DNA from: Capsaspora owczarzaki ATCC 30864
Lineage: Eukaryota > Opisthokonta > Filasterea
Reading direction: 5' to 3'
NCBI RefSeq assembly: GCF_000151315.2
Contig: NW_011887297.1
Location: forward strand, 1,403,587-1,467,586
Length of the DNA stretch: 64,000 nt
Position 1 is the stretch's first letter, and every line of letters begins with the position of its first letter. Below the pieces are notes generated by a model. That model did not search any database, had not been told where the DNA came from, and saw only the letters and a list, made by a program, of their open reading frames with translations. Positions 33,634 through 43,400 of the stretch are shown in pieces. The translations under genes were made by a program, and so were the position numbers.

Positions 33634-35596
33634 CTATGCCATGTACTTCATGACCGCATGAAGAGCATACATGAGACCAGCTTGCTTGTTCGCTTCAGTG
33701 GCCAGAATAGCAATGTGGATCTTTTCCGAGGGCAACAAGCCTCGACTGGCAGCCACATACTCTGCTTGAGTGATTTCCGCGGGCGAGCAGGCAAGGCGCT
33801 TAATGTACAGCTTGACCTCTCGTTCCAGGAGCTCGTTCACCTGAACAATGCGGCAAAGAAGAAGGGAAAAGGAGAGGAAATAGGATGAGTCGAAGCATTG
33901 GCGGAAGAAAGCACAAAACAGAGCAACCGAAATCACCAAGACATACTGTGCCGTAGTTGAAATCATCGTGCAAAATGCCATTCACACGGGTGATGTAGTA
34001 CCACACCGCATAACGGAGCTTTTGGGTATCGATGCCGCCCTGACCACCCATTCTGCACAAAACGATCAATCACAGAAAGAAAAAATTGAGAAATCAAGTC
34101 GACACAAGAACAGGCCATCGACTCGGATATCAGCAACACCAAACAATCAACAAGAAAACAAAAAACACTTACGTGGCGTAGGTCATGGTTTTGGCGATGG
34201 AAAACTGCTGATCCAGCAACTGGGCACAGCTTTCGTAGAATCGATCAACCAGCGAGAAGCCGTGATCCTCCCACGAGTAATCCTGGTACCGGAAGACAGA
34301 GTACTCGCGCGACTTGATGTCGAAATCTTCGTGGGCAAAGTCTGGACGGCGAATAAAGCGGTTGATGTCGCTGGCCGAGGCTGCGTGGTGGATGTGGCCA
34401 GTGTTGACTGTACAAAGGAGCGATGCAGAGAGTGTTGTTAGCAAGTGCTCTTTGGAATGGACTTGCATCGTTGCCAGCAGCACGCTTCAGCGAAACGAAA
34501 AAAACAAAAACAGAATCCCGCAGATCTTACATTCGGTTTCGGACTTTTCAAAGTTCTTGACATTCTCTTCTTCAGTCACGTCAGCCTCCCCAGCAACAGC
34601 ATTCAGTCGCTGGAGCATTGCGGCAGTCCACGAGCTGTCAGTGGCGTCGCCGACAGCATCCTGCGATGAGTTCAATTGCTCGGCGACTGTCCGATTCAGA
34701 GGAAGACGACGATTTAACAAAAAAAAAAAAAAAAACTGAGCCATCGATGTTTCCAAAAAGCAACCTCCTCATCAACCAACTACCCGCATTCTACTACATA
34801 CGCTCTGCACGCTCGGACTCGGTCGCGAAAAGATGGCCTCCCTCAAGATCAACTTCGGGGGTGAGGCCAGCACCAGCAGCGATGGCTGAAACAGAGTGGA
34901 AGTGCGTCAGCACAACAATGGCTTGCACAAGCTCGGCCAACGACCAGCTGTCCTGGCCCCGAAGCAACGTGCGAATGTGCTCGGCAGTGACGCGCCATGG
35001 CTGGTAGGCGAGCAGCATGTTGAGCTCGTCCAAGTTCTGCAGCTTGACGGGCGCAAACTCCAAGCCTTTCAGCCAAGTGGTGTCGCCCCCGTTGACAAGG
35101 AAGGTGGACTGCTGCACGGACACGACGTACTTGACGCCGCAGCGCGCGGCAGCCATGATGGCAATGTAGTTGCGCCAGTGCGCTGGCAGCGGGCCGTCGC
35201 CACGAAGAATAAAGTGGTGGGTGTGAAGGAAGGCCGCAAGGTAAGTGGGGTGGTAGCTGAGCGCCCGCACAAAGTGCGAAACGCGGCAGTCGTGCAAAAA
35301 GCTGTCGACCATCACCTGGTACGAGGCTTCCGCGCCAGGCTCCTCGTTCATCGGCATGAGCTTGGGCGTGGGGATGAAGCGCGACGGGGCGTTGTACCGC
35401 CGGTACGGAAGCGAGATGGCCTTGTCCCGCAGACTCGTGAGCAGACGCTGGAAGCGGTCGCGCACATCCGCGAACGGGCACTCGGTGGTCAGGCGGAGAA
35501 TCGAGGGGAGGTGGATGTTGAGCAATCGGCGTGCGCGCTCGGGGCCCGTCAGCCCGTGGGTGCGCCCGTGCTGGTCGTGACTGTGATGAGCGTGGT

Positions 35597-35629
<33 letters not shown>

Positions 35630-36269
35630 GTCGGTGCGCGCTCAAGGATGCGTCAAAATCGCCGCTCTTGTGGCTGCCGGATCCACGCGGAGTGAGCGGC
35701 GGCGAGTTGCCCGCGGACGGCGAGTCGTCCGGAGACGCGCACGTCGAGTCGTGCGGTGATGTGGCGTTGGACGTGGTGACCGAGTCGGCAAGGAGCAGGT
35801 TGCCGTCGGCAGGGTTGACGACAAAGACGTTGCCGCCCGCCGAGTCGCCCGACAAGAGGAGGTTGGTCTGCGACGGCGACGAGGCAATGAGCGACGAAGG
35901 CGTCGCCGCGCCAGTCGCCTGTGCAGCCCATCGCAGAATGGAGGCGACAATGCGGTCGAGCTCACGAGCGCGCTGTGCAGAGTCGCGCGTTCGAAGGCCG
36001 CCCAAAAAGTGCTCTGCAATGTCTTCCTCGCTTGCTCGGCCTGGGTCGGAGCGGTGCGCGTTGTGGCTGTGGTGGTGGTGGTCTGCGTCGTCGTCGTGGG
36101 ATGCGTGGTCGTCGTCGTAGTGGTGGTGGTCGTGAGCATAGTCGTGCTCGTGGTCGTGCTCGTGGTGCTCGTCGTGATGGTGCTCGTGGTGATGGTGGTG
36201 GTGGCCATGATGGGACTGAGAAGCTGCTCTTGGCCAGCTGTCACCGACCTCGCTCGCCGTGGTTGTCAT
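33634..36269 (-). CDS. SESN1: Sestrin with His-rich N-terminal tail
   Basis: Stress protein that inhibits mTORC1 through GATOR2. Exons 34802-36269, 34531-34686, 34173-34407, 33947-34052, 33634-33840; 723 residues. Start ATG at 36269. Residues ~20-70 are very rich in His and Asp/Glu. The sestrin A domain shows YRRYNAPSRFIP, HPTYLAAFLHTHHFILRGDG, HWRNYIAIMAAARCGVKYV and WSLAELVQAIVVLTHFHS; the C domain shows YSWEDHGFSLVDRFY, TYATMGGQGGIDTQKLRYAVW, DDFNYGTVNELLERE, SEKIHIAILATEA and ALHAVMKYMA at the very end, as in SESN1-3. By eye, the peroxidase Cys (SESN2 Cys125) aligns with Val and the leucine-lid Trp444 with Ser, while the Thr pair, Arg390, Glu451 and the GATOR2-contacting Asp pair are kept. 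Symbol chosen from the family; one-to-one orthology is not implied. Confidence 0.9.
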
Positions 36270-38545
36270 TTCTGTGATATTTGTGTGTGTTGTTGTTGTT
36301 GTTGTCACTTGGTGCTCAGTGGTCGCGTGTTTGGGATGCAGATGAGCAGCCGATAAAAAAGCCGAACGTGTGTGTGTGCGTCTCTTTTTTCAGCCTAATT
36401 TTGCAAAGTGTAAAGTGTGGGTTCCTGAAAAAAAAAAAAAGAAAAAAAAAAGGTACAAAAATGAAAATGTCAGAATGTTGGAAAAAAAAGTGAGTGACAC
36501 GGGGGGAAAAGGGAGTTGAAAATATGCAACAACAACAAGAAAGAGGAAGGGAACGAGAAGCAAGAGAGGCGGGGGGAAAACAGCGGAATGAAGCGGATTT
36601 GAACACAAATGAACACCGAGGTTTGCGCCCCCCCCCCCATCAACCCACTGAAACGAATACAAAAAAAGCGTTTGAAGAAGAACAAGTCCAGGAACAAGAA
36701 AGACCGCAGAGTGCGAGAAATGAACGAATCGGGGAAAGTCAGAGGCAAAAAAAACTAAAAAAAAAAAACGCATGACAAGGAGGGAAAAAAAAAAGTGATG
36801 GTTTTTTTGAGCCATTTGCCGTGTTGGGGGCCAATCACCCCGCGGTAGCACGCCATAGAGTGGAGCTGCGAGTGTGCAGACGAGCAATTCCGGGTAATGA
36901 AAGCATGAGGAATGCAATGGCGTCGGAGTTGGATGGACAAGCGCAGCGGAAGGCAGTCAAACCGAGCCATGCAAAAAGACACTGGAAAACGCTGAAAAGG
37001 GAAAAGCGCAGCCACACGCGCGCCACGGTCGGGGCGACAAAACGCGCAGTGCTTCAACGCATCGTCGCCAAGCATCGCAGCAGCACGCGAGCAAACACTT
37101 TGTCCTGCTCAACGTGATCGAGCGGCAGATCCAACCACCGCTGGCCAAGGGTGGCGAAAGGCGAAAAAACAAAAAAAAAAAAAAAAGAGGCGAAAGGGAA
37201 AAAAAAAAAGACATCCAAAATGTAATGCAAAGATGGTCGCATATCTCGTCGTCCTTGTCGCAGTCCGCGTCCGTGTGGGAGCGAGAAGGACATGCAAAAT
37301 CGACTGCTCGTGGGATGGACCAGAGTGGAGGAACGAAACAGTCGCGAAAAGATGGCAAAGAAGGAAACAAAAAAAAAAAAAGCGGAATATTGAAAAAAAC
37401 CCAAAAAATCCAACACTGTGTGTCAACGTCCAACAACGATCGCACTGCAACGCATCGTCGAGCGCAGCCAAGCGAACGAGTGCCACAACACTCTCGAGCG
37501 AAATCATATCACACTCTGCTGCTGCTGCTGCTACGGTGACGGGCGGATCAACGAGTGAGCAGGATGAAAAGTCATCTGAGGACGGGAGGCAACAGATGCT
37601 GCCAATCAACGACAAGCACAATGACGAACGTGGCACTGTGCGCTCGGTCGCGATTAGCCACAATCCAAGCCCCGCAATTAGGGGAAATCTGGACCAACCA
37701 CGACCCCCTTGCCTCCCTCTCCAAGCGATCAAAAGCAAAGCAAAGGCAGAGAAATGGGACGAATTGATGGAGGTTTTGAAAAGAAAAAAAAAAAAAAAAA
37801 AGGAGTCAGAGAAATGAAAATTACAAAAGTTGGCGCCAAAAGCAATAGTAATAGGGAAAAAAAAAAAATGAACTGAGCTGAGAACGATTCTGATTTTGGC
37901 TTTGGCGAAAGGAGAACGAAGGAAAAGTATTCGTAGAGAGAGAGAGCGAGAGAGAGAGAGAGAGAGAAAGGGAGTCAGGGTGAACAAGGGATCAACCGGA
38001 GAAAGGGAATCGAAGGGCCGGGCGGAGGTGGGATTGACATAATGCGAGAGAGGTAGAAAAACAAAAAAACCAAACAACACAGAGGTGGCTGGAAATGACA
38101 GCATCGCCCACACCGACAAAAAACAAACCGCAAATGCTCGAGTGGCTTGAGAGAGCAGCATGTCAGTTACTTGACTTGTAGGAGACTGGAACAGTGGCTG
38201 AAAATCTCATCTCGGCGAAAATGCGGTTTCCCCGCTCCACTGATTCGTGCCTCACCCGGACCCCGTGTGTCATCAAATACCTTGTTCATCCATTTCGCAA
38301 GGTAAACAAAATTCGAATCGCTTCGGACGGTATGCGCGCTGGTTGAAACAAACGACGTGAAAACCGCCAATCAGAATGACCGCGTTCGGCTCCCTTTTGC
38401 AGCCACAAACACACGAGGCACTCGTCCCAAGTACAACTCAACATGTTGCTTTTCAGCCGCAAACATTCATAGTGTGGGCATGGAAAGAGCTGCGAGGTTC
38501 CAAAAAAAAAAAAACAATCCTCACGAAAAAAAAAAAAAAAAAGAC
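36270..38545. other. Gene-poor region with likely sestrin 5' UTR exon
   Basis: 2.3 kb without convincing coding sequence. On the + strand nearly all homopolymers are A (for example near 36430, 37165, 37370, 37785, 37857 and 38504); on the - strand these are T runs. At 36425 the - strand reads a long T run followed by CAG|GAAC, a good 3' splice site, so 36270-36424 is probably a noncoding sestrin exon and part of the region its first intron(s). Also present: a (GA)n microsatellite (37934-37969). The ORF at 38167-38370 (-) has no recognisable motif. Confidence 0.5.
37934..37969. repeat. (GA)n microsatellite
   Basis: About 36 bp of GA repeats with one interruption, in the gene-poor stretch upstream of sestrin. 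Confidence 0.85.
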
Positions 38546-38628
38546 AGCCGCGTGCGGGGTTCGAACCCGCGACCTTTGAGAAGGACAGAATCTTAAGTTC
38601 TGCGTGTTGACCACTCCACCAACGCAAT
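38546..38628 (-). tRNA. tRNA-Leu (anticodon UAA)
   Basis: On the - strand: D-arm with GTGGAGTGGTCAACAC, anticodon arm CAGAA-CTTAAGA-TTCTG (anticodon TAA), a long variable arm (CCTT...AAGG) as in class II leucine tRNAs, and T-arm GCGGG-TTCGAAC-CCCGC. Length 83. A T17 run four bases past the 3' end is a strong RNA polymerase III terminator. The acceptor stem (ATTGCGT with ACGCGGC) has two G-U pairs and an A-C mismatch at position 1, so it is weaker than normal. No intron is visible. Confidence 0.82.
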
Positions 38629-38813
38629 CCATGCGGTTGGGCTTTTGACAATACGAACCAAGGACGGGGCTCGGCAAAAGTCCGATCTGAGAAACGACAA
38701 ATCAACCTGATTTGCAACCGAAACGAACACCGAAACACCATGCCAACCAATAAACTAATTAAAATCCATCATTGAAAAGCAAAAGCGGGAGCAGGCAGTT
38801 CAGTTTCCGTCTT

Positions 38814-40120
38814 TTAATCGGCGTCCTCGGTCGCCTGGTCGTGCAGCAAGACATACTCGCGCGAGCTGAGCCCAAAGCAGATGCTGTCTTTGAGAAGGAG
38901 CTCGTAGTATCGGCGCGGGTCGATGCGCTTGCCATTGAGCGTTGTGCCGTTCGCGCTGTCCAAGTCAATCAGGTACGGTTTGACGCGCAGGACTTGGGTC
39001 CCGTCTGGTCGCTCGTGCGGCATCTGTCTGTACTGGATAACAGCATGCTGCTTGGAGCAGCTTGGGTGATCGAGCGGGATGTCTGCGACCTGAGGGAGCG
39101 AAAAAAAAAAACAAAAACAAAAAGAAGTGAGTGAAGAAGAGAAAGGTCAACAGAACGGCGATCGCCAAGGCAGCTTGTCACTTCAGTGTATCCATACCTG
39201 GCGATCACGGCCAAACATGTATGCGCTTTGGGTATGAAGCGGAATCACATCTACGCAAAAGTAGGGGCGAGAAACAGAACGATCGTTAGACACATGATCT
39301 CTGCTCTGCAGTATCAAGGAACACCCAACACCCAACCTTCTTATCCCTCTCCTGTGCGTCGTCGTCATATCGGCAGGACAAAGACGAGCAAAAGCACAGG
39401 AAAACAACGCCACAATCCACAACACTCACCAAGCGACTGCTCGCCCTTGAACGGATACAAGCGCCACTGCTTCTTTGGCTTGCGTGCCTCGAGCGGCTCG
39501 GCGTACTTGAGCACCACTCCGTTGAAGGTATTGGTCTCGGCTGCAAGTGCCCCAGAAAGCGCGAAATTGGGCTGCACGACGCTCTTTTCCGCCTCTCCGG
39601 ACGCGCCAGTGCCGTCGGCCGGGGCAATCTGCGAAGCGTCAAACACAAACTTGTCGGCAGACGCAGTGTGTAGCACCGCGGTCGTGTTGGGATTGGCATT
39701 GGCATCATCGCCATGGTCGCGACCTCCTCGACGCGAATCGCCGCCCCTGCTTGAGCCCCAGGACGAGCCCGCGTCCTCTCGGTCGTCAAACCGGGATGAT
39801 CTTGACGAACCATGCTTCCTTGGGCCCGAGTCGTCCTCCCACCGGCTGCCTCGAGGCGCCAGAGCGGTCGTTTCCACCACGTCGCGCGTGTGTAGGCGGC
39901 GGACTCCTGCTCCTGCTCCTGCTCCTGCTTCTGTTGCGATGGTGATTGTTGTGGCTTCGACTCGATGCCGGTGGGCTGCGGCTGCGGCTGCGGCCTCGGC
40001 TTTGTCGGTAATCTCGGCCTGACATTTGGCTGAGGATTGTGGTTCTGAGAAAATGACTGGATTTGTTTCTTTTTTTTTTCTTTTTTTTTCTTTTTTCGGC
40101 TGCTTACCCCACGCTCCCAT
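38814..40120 (-). CDS. SNIP1: SNIP1/DAWDLE-type FHA-domain protein
   Basis: Nuclear FHA protein linked to miRNA processing, splicing and transcription. Exons 40108-40120, 39430-40029, 39198-39250, 38814-39089; 313 residues. The FHA part is clear: NTFNGVVLKYAEPLEARKPK, WRLYPFKGEQSLD, IPLHTQSAYMFGRDRQVADI, LDHPSCSKQHAVIQYR, VKPYLIDLDSANGTTLNGKR, RRYYELLLKDSICFG and SSREYVLLH, matching human SNIP1 collinearly, including the phosphothreonine-binding Arg, Ser and NGT residues. The N-terminus is uncertain. With the first exon above the FHA frame reads Ala-rich sequence, whereas an ATG at 40025 opens a different frame full of Arg-Ser dipeptides as expected for SNIP1, which then runs out of frame with the FHA part. 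Confidence 0.8.
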
Positions 40121-40426
40121 CCAACGGGAAGCAGATTCCAAGGTCTACGAATGGGGGTTTTGTTCGTGAGAATCGAATGCGCATTCGGGGGGAGGGGCGT
40201 TGTGCCTCACCCGAGCAAGAATTGGTTTAGCGAGAAATTGTTGTCTTCTTGTTGTTGTGATCCAGATGCAACAAGACCTCCATCCATCCGTCCATTCATC
40301 TTGCCCTTGACGCAGCAGGTTTACTATTCATCCCAGTCTTCAGCCAAAGCTCAGCCTTTTCTCAGACTCGGAATCTCAGTCTCGTTCTTTTTCTTACACT
40401 TTTTTTTTTCTTTCTTTTCGCGACCA
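40121..40426. promoter_or_regulatory. Divergent promoter, SNIP1 / ARID1
   Basis: 306 bp between divergent starts. It contains CTCAGACTC/CTCAGTCTC repeats (about 40362-40383) and T-rich stretches before the ARID1 ATG, resembling the CAGTCT repeats before PRPF38A. No coding signal. Confidence 0.45.
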
Positions 40427-43400
40427 ATGCCACTCAAACGGGAAGACCCGTTCATGGTTGGCCTTCACGCAATGGAGCTGCTCCGACAGCAGATTGGGAT
40501 GGTGCGATCGCGCCTCGAGCACAGCGTGAGCCAGGCCGAGACGACCGCGCTGCAGGCCCTCGAGCGCAAGCTGCAGGCGGACGTCGAGGAGGTGCAGCGG
40601 CAGATGAAGGAGCTTCACACTCAGCATCAGCAACGCCTCCAACAGCCCCAGCCACCACAACAACAGCAGCAGCAACAGCAGCAACAACAACAACATCAAC
40701 TGCAACAACTGCAGCAACTACAGCAACTGCAGCAACTGCAACAACAGCAGCAGCAACAGCAGCAGCAGCAGAGTGGGTTTGAGCAGGCGACGCTGACACT
40801 CGAGCAGACGCTAAATGAACAGATGCGCCAAGCCAACGCACTGCAGCAGGCACTCCAGTCGCGACCGGCAGTGTCGACGCAGCAGCAGCTGATTGGCAGC
40901 GCATCGATGCAGGCACTCGAGCTGCAGTCGCAGCGGCTGTCGATGATCACCGAGGCCGGCAACGCAAAAGTCGCGGCAGAGCAGGCCGCCCAGCTCGCCG
41001 ACGCCCAGCACCAGCAGCTCCAGCAGCTCATGAGCAGGCCGGCCATTGCGCCAGTGTCGACCAACATCCCACCGCCAGTCAACGCGCGCGAGCAGGCAGA
41101 CGTCATCATGCAGTCGCTGCGCATGGACGACTTCCAGCAGATCTGGGGCAACTCGGGCCAGCGACGTGCGGCGGCGGCGTCAAACCATAACAGCCCCGGC
41201 GCATCCCAGAGCAGCAGCAGCAGCATCCTGCACGGCTTGCAAGGTGGCACGGGCTCACCTGCGAGTTCTAGCAATCCGCTGCTCCAAGGCTGGTCAGCAG
41301 CAGCAGCAGCAGCAGCAACGGGTGGAGCAGGTGGTGGAGCGGCGGCAGCAGCTCCAATCAAACCGCAGCAACAGCAGCAGCAACTACACCCAGCGCTCGC
41401 GGGCCTCGGTCGTGCAGGCGCGTCCTCATCATCCCTGTCCTCAGAGTTCAACCACGCAAGCCCGGGCATGGCGGGTGGCGCAAAGTGCAGCCACTGCGGT
41501 CGATTGGTAAGGCAGCCGCTTGACTCATCGTACTTGAACTTTTCGCTCGTTTCCCCCGGTGTTCCACGTCCATGTTTCGTAGCCAAGAGGGGTGGTTTGT
41601 GCATGTTGCTGGATCTGATCAACGCATTCGATGGAATCGAGGGGAGGGAGGAAGGCTGTTGCTCATGAATGGGTTTCTGACATTGATGAACCAATCGTTG
41701 ACAACAACAGACGTCGGGTGGCAAATTCTGCTCTCAAGAGTGCTCTGAATTCTACGACATCAAGGAAGCGCTCATCATGGATAGCGTAGACTTGGAGCTG
41801 GACGACATGTTTGGGTCCAGTCTGCTGTCGATGGTATGCGATCTGCTGCGAGATGTTTGTTGCGTTGGTTTTGGTTTTTGGTGTGCGCACTGGCTCAATC
41901 TAAATACTGCTCTTTCCTGGCGCAGAACTCACTCGGCGACATGCCAACATCCGGTGCACACCCGTTTGCTTCAACACCGGGATCGAGCGCTGCTGCTCCA
42001 GTAACAGCCTCCTCCTCTGCCGAAAGCAAGGCCAAACGGAAACAGCAAAAACCGCCTTCGATGGCGGCCTCACCAGCAAGCGTGGGCACCCCGTTCAACG
42101 CCACAACTCCTGTTAACGATGATGTCTTTAGCATGCCTGGGAACAGCGCGCCTCGTAAGGCAGGTCCGCTGACCATCACCCCGCTTCGCGATGGCCTTGA
42201 CAACGAACGCGCAGCGTTCTTCGAAGCCCTGGTTGCATATTCTCGAACCACGTGTATGTTTCCAACAGTTGCACATTTGTTTTTGTTATTTTGTCGCTGT
42301 TTGTCGAATGCGCGATTCACCTCACCTTTGGTTTTCGCTTGTTTGTTTTTGTTTGTTTTCCACAGCGGAGCCACTGCAACGCATCCCTACCATGTGTGGG
42401 CGCGACGTCGATCTGTACTTGCTGGCCATGCTTGTTGTGGAGCGTGGCGGGTTACAGGCGGTCGGGGAACGTAAACTATGGCGTGATGTGGCGGCTGGGT
42501 TGGACGTCCTGTCGCAAACGGGCGTCGCCAGCACCTTGCGGACCCACTACAAGAAATGCCTTGAGCGCTTTTGCGACCATCTTGGGCCGGCTGGCTTGCA
42601 ACCTTATGTGAGCGCCAAGCAGCGGGTGCTGCCGATGCAATCCGCGCCTGCGACACCCGTCAATGGCGCATCGGCCTCTGGCGACGCCGCGATGACGCCT
42701 CCTGCCGCTTCCGCGCGCCTTACTCCATCGTCCGCTCGATCGGCCTCGATCAACTTTGACGGGCCCAGTCCGCGTGCCGGATCGTTCACGGCGCCAAGTC
42801 CGCATCCGGCTTCGACCATGGCCAGCCCCGGTCCTGGCCAAAGCCCCATGATCTCGTCGCTCTCGGCCCCTTCTCCGGCGGGATCGATTGTCGCGTTCAA
42901 TTCAGTGTCCACGCCCGGCCCTGTCTCCACGCCTGGCCCTGCAGCCGAAGGGCACATGCCCCCGCCTCGCGCTGCGCCCGTCCCTGTCAAAGGGTTGCCG
43001 CAACAACAGGCGACTCATCAGCCAAGCCCTGCCGCTGCTACCGCTAGCAGCGCGAACAATAGCGCTGCTACTGCTGCAGCTCTTGCCGCTTTGTTGGGTG
43101 CTCCAAACCAAGGGAATGCCACGTCGTTAGAAGCGTTAATTCGGTTTGCTCGAACCCAATCCAATCCGCAGCTCTTGCTGCAAGTGCGGCAGCTGGTGCT
43201 CCAGCAGCAGCAGCAGCAGCAACAACAACAACAACAACAACAACAGCAGCAGCAACAACAACAACAACAACAACAACAACCTCCGCAGCCCGCTGAACCA
43301 GCATCCGCGTCCCAAATCACGGCAGCTCAGCTACAACAGCTTTTGCAGCAACGTCAGGCTGCATCAACTGCCACCCCATCGTCGGCGCTCCAGCAAATTC

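Noticed and set aside
36316-38161. Phe/Lys-rich ORFs up to 350 codons on both strands
   Set aside because: Produced by homopolymer A/T runs in noncoding DNA; no conserved motif.
38167-38370. 67-codon - strand ORF
   Set aside because: No motif, no clear splice context, next to the tRNA; insufficient support as a gene.
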